Assembly (NCBI GenBank): GCA_030704615.1
Contig: CM060732.1
Span: 55,719,053 to 55,783,052 of the forward strand
Direction: 5' to 3'
DNA length: 64,000 nucleotides
Source: Takakia lepidozioides
Lineage: Eukaryota; Streptophyta; Takakiopsida; Takakiales; Takakiaceae
Part shown: positions 25,417 through 37,400 of the stretch, in pieces
How positions within the stretch are numbered: position 1 is the first letter of the stretch
Layout of the letters: each line of letters opens with the position of its first letter
The notes under the pieces: model-generated
The model's database searches: none
What the model was told of the DNA's origin: nothing
Seen by the model: only the letters and a program-made list of their open reading frames with translations
Made by a program: the position numbers and the translations under genes

Positions 25417-28400
25417 ATGGATGCAAATGCCAAGAAATCTGCGAAGGCTGGTAAAGGAAGCAGTCGAGATGCAACGCTCAAGCTTAGTAAGAATCGGCTA
25501 ACACTTCCGCTGGGGCTTGCTGTTCTTGCATCCTCTGTTTAGAGCGCAGACTGAGATCACGTAATGACAGGCTCATAGTCGTGATTATATGAAATTCATG
25601 GTGTAGCATGAGGTTCTCTTTGGAAGGTTTACAGTAGAGTTTAGTTGGACCGCAATTGAAGTGGGATACAGGGGTGTCGAGGGGGTCGGGGTTTGAGCGA
25701 AGACCAAATTACCGATGGGATGCACAACCTGCTTCTCTTTTTCAGTAGGAGGAATTTTGTTGTGTGCTTGCAGAGTCGCCGGCTGAGTTCTTCTCCGAGA
25801 ACAAGAATATTGCGGGTTTTGACAATGTAAACCGTTTCTCACCACCTTCTTGCAGGCTAAACGTAGCAAAAAAATTCGAGCGACCAGCTACTGCAGAATA
25901 GTTTTCCTTGCTTTCCGTGATCATCACATTGGCAGTCCTCCCTTATTTTCTGAGTGAAGATGGAATTTGCACGTAACTATGATCCCATCATTACCATGAT
26001 CACTAGTTTTTCTGGAGAGAAATATTTCATTGGACTTATCTTCGTCTTCAATCTCGATTTCAATTGGAAATGAAATGTTCATGAGTGGTTGGAGTGACAC
26101 AGCCCGGGAAGAGTCTGTACACAACAGTCCGAGAGCTCGTGGAAAATTCCCTTGATTCTGCGGAGTCGATTGCCGAGCTCCCCGTCATTGAAGTCACCAT
26201 GTGAGTAAGGATGCAAGTTGTTTGTGCTACAGCTTATTAGCATGGCATCTCCAAATTTGCTATTCCTTCTCTCGCTATCTGTCTGTGTATCCCGATATTT
26301 ATGCTACAAGAGGCCTATAGTGTGCCCTTTATCTCAACTGGAAGTGCAACTACAGACACAGGTCACTCACACTTGTAAGGTAGAGGCATACATTGGTAGT
26401 GCTGAAATACGTACAGTTTTATGAGTATGATGTAAACCCACCACAATTCCCGAGCGAGGCCACAGAATGACCTGGAAAATAATTTACAGATCAGAACTCT
26501 TAGCTGTGAGTGAGCAACAAAGAAGGGGAGGGGCAGATCCTGGCTAGGGGTCCAAGGGGTTTATTTAAGTTGAAGGCTCATGATCCAGAAACTGAATTTT
26601 TTTCCATTGGTAGATTTCAGCCCTAGTATGCATCTTTCCTGTACTGAATCGTTGTCAGCTATGCGTACGCGCTATGGCAAGTTTGGGTGGTGTTTTATTC
26701 AATGGAGGCTTAAAACCCCATGACCAGCTCCTAGGGTTGGACAAACCCATGGAATTTTTCATCCTGGAATTCTTAATCTGTTTTGGAGTTTTGTCTCTGG
26801 TGCTGGAAGTATTACTTGCTAACCTGCGATTCCTGATCTGCAGTGAGGAGATTAGTAGATCCCAATTCAATGCCATGATCGGACTTGTTGATCGAGAGCG
26901 TGTAGATGCAGCCCTTTATGATGACTTTGAGTCTGAAAAAGCTCGGGAGGTAAGTTCTTGTATGTAATCTGCTAGCAATGTAGCTGGCATTGTTCTGCTA
27001 GATGCTTCACCTTGCTGCAGGTCTTTGAGGAAGTAGTATACGAAATTTACTACATCTGCAGGGAGCTCCAAGGGCCCTAGGGGCACAGTTAAACCACAGA
27101 AACTAAAGAACAAATGAAACCCAAATGTTGCATGGAGTTCAAGTGCTTCATGGGTAAGCTGGAGCACTTCACGTCCTCATAACTGGAAGGCTTCTGCCAC
27201 GTGAAAAAATTGACACAGAGAGAGGGAGAAGAAACAACTGCTTTTTTGCCTCCACCATCAAGATAAAAGCAAGAGAAATGAAATGAAATGGTGCTTTATA
27301 ACGATAAAAGATAAAAGCAAGAGAGAGAGAGAGTGACAGAGAGAAATAAAATGATACTTTTATAACGTTCGTGTAAAGCTTAAAGAGCTTATGGGACGAG
27401 AAAGCATGAAACCAGAAAGAGAGAGGGGCCCTCCACAAGCTTGTTTAGTTCTATTGTTCAATCTCATGCATAGATGCTGCTAAGCATTTCTGATCCTTGT
27501 TATGGAAGACCTCTGTGAGAGATTGGTTAGACGATATAATCTCCCATGGATCTCACAGTAGAGAGGACAGTGAAACTGAGTCTCCACAAGCATTACCTGC
27601 ATGCCTGGGAAATCGGTAATCTCATGGTAAACCTAGAGCAACAAGCTCTGCCGTCCAAAATTCTTGCCAACAGCATGTGTGGGTGGCAGAAACGTCTTGT
27701 CAAAGAAGCACGAGAGCAAGAGAAGCAAGCCAAGGCTATGGCTGCAGGGAAAAAGATGAAGGAAGCCGCTGCTCCCAAGTTGGGTAAGGGACGTGGTGAA
27801 ACAGCCTTCTTCAAGGTCACTTGCAAGGTACATATAGGCTCCACATATCTCACCTCATCACAAATGAGCAGTAATTCACCAATTTTTCTAGTGTTCTACC
27901 CCTTGCTTGAAGTTCTGACCAGGGTTACTAGGGTGTCACTTGGAGGCATTGAAAGAGGGCTTTGGGTTTCCATCAGATGGTTGAATTCTTCTCGCAGAAA
28001 AGAAAGAAAGAGTCCACTTTTTTTTAATGTTCTCCGTTGGGCAGTTGTTGCCCGAGGAACAACTGGAATCTACTTTTGACTGTTTGGTATGGAAGACTAA
28101 CTAATCATTTTGAAAGAATACTTCTTCCGAGTCAGAAGCAGATTTGAGAATTCTTTTTCATAAGCACAAACTATCCAAGCTTCAGGGGTGAAGGTTGATG
28201 GACATTCAGGGGCCTCGGTTAAAGAGTCTGAAGGAGTGCATGCTATTTATCAACCCGCCTGTCAGGCACTGCATTATGCAATCATCTGCAGTATGGCTCT
28301 AGAATCCATGCTTTCTGCATGCTTACCTCAGTGATAATCCCAAAATAAAATTTCTGTTTGAGTTATCTTTAGTTGCTGATGTAGGTGGTTGACAATGTGT

Positions 28401-31400
28401 AGGATAATGGGAAAGGAATGCCGCATGATGACATCCCAAATATGCTTGGGCGAGGTAAGTTACTATTTGAAGCTTTCTTTTTTGGCAGTGATTACGAGAG
28501 TTATACTGAAAGTACAGATCTTGTAATGTATTGTTTTGGTGTTAGAAGAGGTAAGTACAAATTATGTATTATTCCAGATGAGGAGTGGAAAATCTGCTAT
28601 ATTGTGTCTTTAAGCCTTTTGGCTGTGGGATTTCTCTTACCTCGAACTATGATCTTGATGGATTGTTTTTTGACTGTGTAGTACTTTCGGGAACAAAGTA
28701 CGGCCTGAAGCAAACACGTGGAAAGTTTGGACTGGGTGCCAAGATGGTGAAGCATATTTCAAACTGCACCCATAATACAAAAACTTCTCCAAACAGGCCA
28801 TAAGTTACCATCTTTTGTTCATAGCTTACTGACACAATCATTTGAGCCTTGTTTGGAGTTTTGCAGTATTCTTCTTCCCTTGGAAATCTTCAATTAAGGG
28901 GTGTCTACAAATCCTCATGTTGCAAATTGCAGGCATTGATCTGGTCAAAAATGAGCACTGGTTTGCCTATTGATATTTGGAGCGCTACAAAAAACCAAAG
29001 TTTTATTTCTTTCTGCCGACTCGATATTGACATCCACAAGTAAGCCTAGGTCAGCCCATGAGCTTCAGTTTGAGGCTTGTTGATGAGAACAAATTCTACC
29101 TTGCTCTTATCACGTTAATGCCATCCACTTTCTAGGCAGACCGGAGTCACATCATCCAAATGCTTATATGATGGAGTGCAGAGCACATTATAGTAAACAG
29201 CTGGGCAAGAGAGAGCATCCTCTTGGACATCACACCTCCTTGATATTCTTGTTGCTAGGCTCTCTTGTGAAGCTATGTGCTAAGTTCTGCTCAAGAGATG
29301 ACCAATGTGGTCCTAATGTAGAACCCATAGTGGGTCTGTAGCGGGCCAGTAACATCTGCTAGGTTGCTGTGTTTTTGCTATTAAAAGGGAGTGTGTGCAG
29401 TAATTAAGAGGGACCATGTTTCTATTTCTTTTAATGTATGTCATGGGTTATATCAGGAATGTTCCCAATATCCACAAGAATGAAAAGCGAAGCAATACAG
29501 AGGGTTGGCGTGGAGCTGAGCTCCAGGTCACCATTGAAGGCAACTGGACTACTTATCGTGTATGTAAACAGAAGATTGTACCTGTCTATGCTGCTGTGGC
29601 AGTGAAAAGTGGAGGTGGCCGTTTGCGTAGTTGCAGTTCCTGGTAGTAGGAACGAGGTTGTTTGTCTTTAGAAAAGAAACTTCCTCGACAGGTGGTTGTT
29701 AAGTATTTGTCAATCAATAGGTGCCTGATTTAGGTTTGTGCTGATTAGGGACAGCATGTCTCATGCCTGTTTGAGTGTCTGTTTCTGTCTTGCATGCTGA
29801 AAATTTTTAAATGTAGTCTAGGGATGCCTTCACACCTTCATATGGAATTTCATGTTGTGGTTGTTGCTTACAGTCAAAGATCCTTAACTACATGCGCCAG
29901 ATGGCAGTCATCACCCCATATGCTCAGTTCCTTTTCCGCTACATCGGTACAACAGCTGAGTGAGTGCTGCTCCTAATTCCTCTTCACTTTCCAGCCATAC
30001 ACAGTTTCACACACTCTTCCAATCTGTCCTGGCTAATATCTCTCCCTCTCTGGTGCTTCTCCTTCCTATGGGCTCTCCAGGATCCCTGTAAAGCTTCCTT
30101 CTTTCTTTTGAGAGGACTCTGCAACACGCACATCAGTGAGTTGTCTAATATGGTGTTTCGTCTTCTTATTGTGCTGATTCTGAAAGTTGATATGCAATCT
30201 TTGCAGCAAGAATATGACAATACGATTTTCAAGGCGGACAGATGTGATGCCTCCCATACCTGAAGAGACGAAATATCATCCGTCTGCTGTGGACCTCTTG
30301 CTCATAAAGAGATTGATTGCAGAGACAACAAAGCCGGCCCTGCTTCAGTTTCTGCAGTATGAATTTGTCAGCATCAACAAGGCACATGCTGACCGCCTCA
30401 TTGGTAGAATACTGGCGGGAACGCAAAACTGGAGAGCATAGGCACTTCTTAACAGCAATGGACCTAGAGTTTTCAGTGTAAACTTGGGTCATGTCTGCTG
30501 GTTGGGCTTTGCTGGGAGGCTTTCCAGCTCTCCTGTTTACATGGGAATTATGGAGCATTGCTAGTTTGGAGAGAGTACTCTACAGATATACTTACTGGTC
30601 TTCTTTACATCTGGATTACTGATCACCTCATTGAAATTGATCCTAATCTTCAGGTGAAATGGGACCAGAATTTACCAACAAAATGAATGTTAAGTCACTC
30701 ACCGATGAGCAGATTGTCCGCATTCATCAGCTGTTCCGCCAAGCCAAATTTGATGACCCAAGTGGCGAGGTAAATTTCCAGTGTTTTCAGTGACCAGGTT
30801 GCTGATTTACATGCAAGTGCAGTTCTATGAGTGCCCTGTTCTACTCATACTTTGAAATTTAAAATCATTTTCAAAATCAATCAGGCAGTGACAGAAGATA
30901 ACAAGGAAAGACATTTTGTTCTCTTAAAATCCACATTTGGCTTCTTATTTGTCGACCCTCAGTGTGTGAGATGAACTATGGGTTCAGTGCCAGTCTGTGC
31001 TTCACCCTCATCCAATCTTTCTGAAGACTTGTCATGTCACTCTTCACCTAATTGTTGTGAGCATGGCCCCACTATTATAACGTTGTCACTTTGCTTCTGC
31101 AGTGCCTCAGCCCTGCTGGAGAGTACAATCTGCGCCTAGGTATCATGAAGGAGTTGCATCCTGACATGGTCGCAACTTACGAGGGCAGGTAGTTTGAAAC
31201 TTTTAGCCCTATCCTGTCCCAACAATGTTCTACTACTATGTGAATTGTTGCAATATCCACGTTCTTTTTCATCCTGTTTCAAATTCAACAAGTACCCAAG
31301 GTTTAGTTCTCCATGGCTACACTTCAGGTGCTCCTGGGCTCCTCCTGTGGCCTTTGTCGGGCCTTACGCAAGTTGGTCTAGCCAGCTAGAGGTGCAGTGC

Positions 31401-34400
31401 AGTAGTCAGTGAAGTAGTCAGTTTATGCATTGTCCCTTGGTGCTTCATAGTTTTGACTGAAAGCAGTTTACTATGAGCTCTTGCTGCAATGCGCAGTCAT
31501 CATTTACATCTTTCTTGCCTGGAGCACTTGGGAAGCACAAAGCAAAGTGCAGTCCTTGGCAATGTACAACCTTAACTTCAACTGAATAGGAGTTCAGTGC
31601 ATTTCTGTTTGGAAGCTGAAGGTCCCGTGGTTTGCCTGCAGTCCACATGTATTTGAAGGTCACCCATTTCTTGTGGAGGCAGGTGTCAGCCTCGGTGGTA
31701 AAGATGTGAAGCCGGTATTTGTCCTCTCTCTCTCTTTACCTTTGAGTATCTCTTGAAGTTGAATATTTGTTTTTGGCTGCTCGTCGAGAGCCTCACAATC
31801 TTTCTTGTATCCTGCTATCTTTTTCCCATAAGCTCTTTGAGATTTACGCAGACAGTATAATGTACCATTTCATTCCGAGAATAAAGTATCATTTCATTTC
31901 ATTTCTTTCTTTTTTCTAATTCTTGTGGTTCTTTCTCTCTTTAGTTTTCAGGATGCTTGTTGAGGGCCTCACCTTCTTTTCTACTGCTTTCTTTCGTCTT
32001 TAAGCTTCCCGCGGACGTTATAAAGTACCATTTCACTTCGTTATTTTTTTCCAAGCAATGCTTGGCGCCAGAGGCACAACTCCATCTCACATCCTATGTG
32101 CATGCGTGCCACTTCAAACCGAGGCCCTCTTCCGGCTTACAATCTTTCTTAAAAGGTTACAAGCCCTCCCACCCGAGGGGCTCATGGCAAGAGCCCTCGC
32201 AACATCTATTAGCTCAAAACAGCAGGTTTCAAGCACTCCTGGTATGCTCGAGTGTGCAGTTTTTTTGAGCACAATGGACTCTCTATTGCTTCACTACTCC
32301 ACAAAATCCAGAAGGGGTGGAAATCACATCCAAACAGGACCGCAACAGATTCAGTAGAAGAAATGAAATGAAATGGTGCTTTATAACGTCCACGGAAAGC
32401 TCGTAGAGCTTATGGGACAAATGGAAGGAAACATGAGAGAGGAACAAATCCAGAAACCACAATTAATGTTCTAGCGATTGTCTAAGGGTGAAGGCCTCGT
32501 GTAAGTAGGCTGCCACGCATTTTTGATCCTCATAGTGAAAGACATCAGTGAGAGTTTGGGTTCCACTGAAATCTCCCACGGATCTCGTAGTATAGAGGGC
32601 AGTAGAAGAAGAAGTGTTCTTCAGTTTCAATTTCCTTGCTGCGCCCTATGCAAGCTGGACATAGGCGGTCCTCCCGTTGCAGGTTTTCCCATCTGCCAGT
32701 CTCTATCCGTAGGTTGTGGGAACCCACCCTGAACCGCCCCAATGCCCTCAAGAGGGAAGGAGATAAGGGTGCTGAAAGGTAATTTGGTCTCAAGATTCTA
32801 TCATCGCGGAGCACCAGGAATGTCTCTCGATAGAAGTGGAGCTTTGTCGTGAGATTGGGTAGCATCCAAGTTCTCTTGACATGTAATTCCATAAGCTCTC
32901 TCCGAATGAGTCTGTTGCGGTCATGTCTGGATGTGATGTCCACCTCATCTGGGTTCATTGGTAATAGGAAAGCAGTAGAAAGTCCGTTACGTTGAAACTG
33001 TCCACTCGAGCATACCAGGAGTTCCTGAAACCTGCAGCTTTGAGCCTCATAGATGTTGTGAGGGCCCTTGCCACTAGCCCTTTGGGTGGAAGGGCCTGCA
33101 ATCTATGGAGAAAGATTGTAAGCCTGAAGAGGGCCTCGGATTGCAATGGTACACATGCGAACTCTGCACCTAGGATCTGAGATGGAGTTGTGCTCCTGGC
33201 GCCAAGCATTGCTTGGAGAAAAGATGACTGTAATGGTTCCAAATTCTTTTCCCACCAGGAGACAGGGACACCAGGTGCCCAGAACTCACAACCATAGATG
33301 GTAGCAGGGCTGACGACGGTGTCAAACAGCCACTTTTTGGTCGGGGGATGCCGCAGATGTGTTTGCTTGCATTTGGCCTGAAGGCGGACGGAGGCCGCCT
33401 TACCTTTAGTCAACCTGTCCAAGGCAGTGGCTGCAAAGTGAAACGTGGGGGAGTGGATAACCAGACCTAGGTACCGGTATGATTTCACAATCTCAATTTC
33501 CTGCTGGTTGAAGATGAATCTACGATCAGCCTGGCCATTGAAGACCATGATCTTGGTCTTGCTAAGGTTGACCTGCATCCCATAGTCTTTGCAGAACTGT
33601 TCCAAAATTTTGAGATGGCGTTGCAGAAAGACCGGGGATTGTGCCAAAAGGGCAACATCATCAGCATAGAGGAGATCTGATTGGGTTGGTCCCCCACCCA
33701 ATGGGACCCCAACCCCATGGTTTTTTGATATGTAATTCTCCAAGGCGTCAATGGAGATCCCGAACAGGGTAGGTGAAAGGGGGCAGCCCTGTTTGACTCC
33801 AATGTTGCTGTGGATCTCGGCTGAGAATTCACCAGCGACGTTGACCATGCCAGTGACAATCTCATACATAGAAGAGATGGCACAAAGGATGTCTGGAGGG
33901 ACTTCCACTCTATAGAGCCGTTGGAAGAGAAGGTCCCGAGGAACTGAATCAAAGGCTTTGTGAAAGTCCACGAAGCAAACATAGACCATTCTTTTGTCAT
34001 AGCGTGCACTTTCCACCATAACTTGAAGAGTGAAGATGTGGTCAATAGTAGATCGGTTTCGACGGAAACCAGCCTGTCCCTCAGCACGAATGCGAGAGTA
34101 CTCAGCCCAATCATCCAGTTCCATGGCCACTACTGCCCCAAACAGTTTAGCAAGTAATGAGGACACCATGATAGTACGATAGTTTGTCGGTGCGAGCCTG
34201 TCACCGCTCTTAAAAAGTGGGTGGATGATGCTCTTTGTCCACTCTGTTGGAAAGCCCCGTTGCACCACCTCATTGAAGAGGTTAGCTATAAAAGGGGCTA
34301 AAGTAGGTGCAGCATGCTTGATGAATTCACTCTGAAGTCCTGAAATGTCCACCGCTCTGCCATTTTGCAGCTTCTTGATTGCCTTACTGACATTGGCTGT

Positions 34401-37400
34401 AGTAAAGAGAGAGAAGTGAAGGGGTTTAGAGGTTATAGGAGAAGGAGTTTGGGTTGGGGAATGGTACAAAGACTGTGCATACTCATGCCAGACATGAATG
34501 TCAGTGATTGGGGGGGGGATCTCTATGAGGTTTAAGGAGGGACCAAAAAGATCGAGGAGAAAATCTGATTTTAGCAAGGAAAGAAGATTGCAACTTGATA
34601 GTGTAGGCTTGCTTTTTGGATCTAATGAGGGACTTATAGTGCTTCAGAGCAAGATTAGTGGACTCTGGAGAAGAATTGGTATCAAGTAGTAAAAATTTGA
34701 TGCGACGTCTAGCAGTCTTGCATTCCTCATCATAAAATGGTGCGTAACGACGAGTGGAGAAGGGTGAGGAGGTAGATGGAAGGGTGACGGGAAAGGATCG
34801 CAGGGCTGAGTCCCAAAGGGCTTGAGTAAGATGTGTAGCCTTGTCGTTAGGAGATGATAGATGTAGAATGGAAGGGAGGGTTGACGCTAGGTATGTTTCA
34901 TACTCGGCGTCGTGTAAGTGAGAGAAAGGGGTATTAAAGTGGATACGTGGGTGTAAGGGAAGAGATGCAGAGGGGATCCTCATGGGGAGGGAGATGGAAG
35001 GAAATGCAAAGGAAAGGCAAGAGTGATCAGAATCCGGGTACCTCGCGATGTAAAAGGAGCTTATTCTATCAGGCTTGTTGGGGCTCCCCAAGAGATAGTC
35101 AACCACGCTTTGGCCCTTGTACGTGTGGCAAGTGAACTGGCTGGAGGATTTGAAGTTGGTTGTTCCATTGTAAATGGACAGCCCCTGAGTTTCACAAAAC
35201 TTGAGTAGATGGTGACCATAACTTGTGATTTCGCAAGAGGAATCTGCACTTTGCCTCTCCAATTCCGTATGCGAGCGTTGGATGTGTAGAGGATCTGTGT
35301 GGTCGAAGGTAGGGGCCTGTAGTGATCCTGTACGGGCGTTGAAATCTCCAACCAAGAAAATGTCCGTTTGTGGGGTACAGAGACGGGCCATATCGTCTTC
35401 CAATGGAACATATGGTGAATCTGTTCGAATATGTAGGCCGCTGTGCGGAGATGCAGCCGGAGCAAAATAACATCCCGCCAGCAGGATGTTGTAGCCTTTG
35501 ATTGAAGAGAACTTATGGAACTACCTGTCAGGAGAACTTGGAAGCTACCCACTCTCACAACAAAACTCCATTTCTATTGGGAGCCATTCTTGGTTCTCCG
35601 TGATGATAGAATCTTGCCAATTACCTTTCGGTGCCTTTATCTCCTTCCCTCCTGAGGGCATTGGGGCGGTTCAGGGTGGGCTCCCACAATCTACGGATAG
35701 AGACTGGTAGATGGGAAAACCTGCAACGGGAGGACTGCCTATGCCCAGCTTGCACAGGGCGCAACCAGGAAACTGAAACTGAAGAACACTTTTTCTTTTA
35801 TTGCCCTCTGTATTATGAGATCCGTGGGAGATTCCACTGTCTATTCCATGGAACTCAATCTCTCACAGAAGTCTTCCATTATGAGGATCAGAAATGCTTG
35901 GCAGCTTATTGCACAAGGCCTTGACCCTTGGGCAATCCCTTAAGCAGTAGTTGCTTTTGGGCTGCTTTTTGGCTCTGGTTTTGTCTCCTCTCTCTTGTTT
36001 TTTCCATTTTGTCCCATGAGCTCTTTGAGCTTTCCGCGGACATTAACAAGTACCATTTCATTTCATTTCATTTCTTGGCAATGTCCATGAGATAATTTGG
36101 TTGCCCCCTATTCCTATTTTTGGAAAGTTGTTAGAGTGCCTGCTGTGGCCTCAAGAAAAAGATATTTGAAAAATTCCAAGGAACTAAAATTGTACGAAGA
36201 ATTGTTTGCAAGGACAAGTCAATGTAAGATGAAGCCATACGTAATCCTTTGTCAGTGCTTTACGAACTACAATCCATTTTAATCTTGTGCAGGGCATCAA
36301 TGTTTTCCGTTTTGCAAATCGTATACCACTTTTATTTGAACAAGGAGGAGACGTGGTTACACGCACAGCCATGAAGCGCATCAAGTAAGCTTCTTCACAG
36401 TTTCTCTACTCTCTCAAAAGTAGGTGGCAATGTATGTACTGGGGTGGACTGAAGGTCTTCATATTCATGCAGCTGGGTCAGCTATAAAATAAATCAAGCG
36501 CAAGACAAGATTGGCGTGTTTGTGAGCATTGTGAGCACGAAAATTCCATTCAAGGGCACTGGCAAAGAGTATATTGGTGACGATATATCTGAAATTTCTT
36601 CAGCTGTGAAGGTATATACTGATGACATTCCCAAGTAGGTGAAAGGCTGATAAGGTAAGCGCAGAGCAATTAACTAGGATTCATATGTTGAAATGTAGTT
36701 GAAATTGGGGAACACGAGAATTTCTCACAATGTAGCTGAAATTGCTTCAGCTGTGAACGTCATTACTCATGACTTTTTCCCAAGTAGGTGAAGGTTGACA
36801 AGGTAGTGCGGAAGAATTAACTTGGATTCATGTGTTGAAGAAATTGTAGTTGAAATTGGGGAACATGAGAACTTTTTGCAAGACACCAACTTTATTGTTT
36901 GTGATCTCTCTCTCCTCTTGTCCCACAAGCTCTTTGAGCTTCCCACTGATGTTATGGAGTACCATTTCATTTGTCTCTCTCTCTCTCTTAGTTCTTATTC
37001 TTGGGTTCTGGATTTGTTCCTCTCTCATGTTTTCTTCCATTTTGTCCCATAAGCTCTATGAGCTTTCCTCGGACGTTATAAAGCACCATTTTATTTCATT
37101 TCTCTCTCTCTCTCCCTCTCTATGTCCAACGTCAGCCCCTGACAGAGGTAGGTTCTGTCCCTTTTGTTCCCGCTCAAACTGGGCGCGGGGTCAATGGCCA
37201 CAAGGCTACGGCAAACAACGTCTTATGAGTACAATCTCTCTCCCTCTCTATGGCCACAAGGCTATGGCAAACAACATTTTATGAGTACATCTCTCTCTCT
37301 CTCGAACAATCGTTGCTTTTGGGGTGCTTGTGGAGGGCCCTCTCGTTTTCTTGTTTCTCTTGTCGCATAAGCTCTTTGAGCTTTCCACGGACATTATGAA

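Noticed and set aside
32361-36083. Head-to-head LINE halves as one twin-primed (5'-inverted) insertion
   Set aside because: Both orientations contain the ORF2 C-terminus, the 3' UTR and a tail, and the plus-strand halves join seamlessly when the minus copy is removed. Nesting explains this better.
36767-37284. ORFs in TOP6B intron 16 as genes
   Set aside because: They consist of LINE 3' ends, CT-rich runs and family B repeats.
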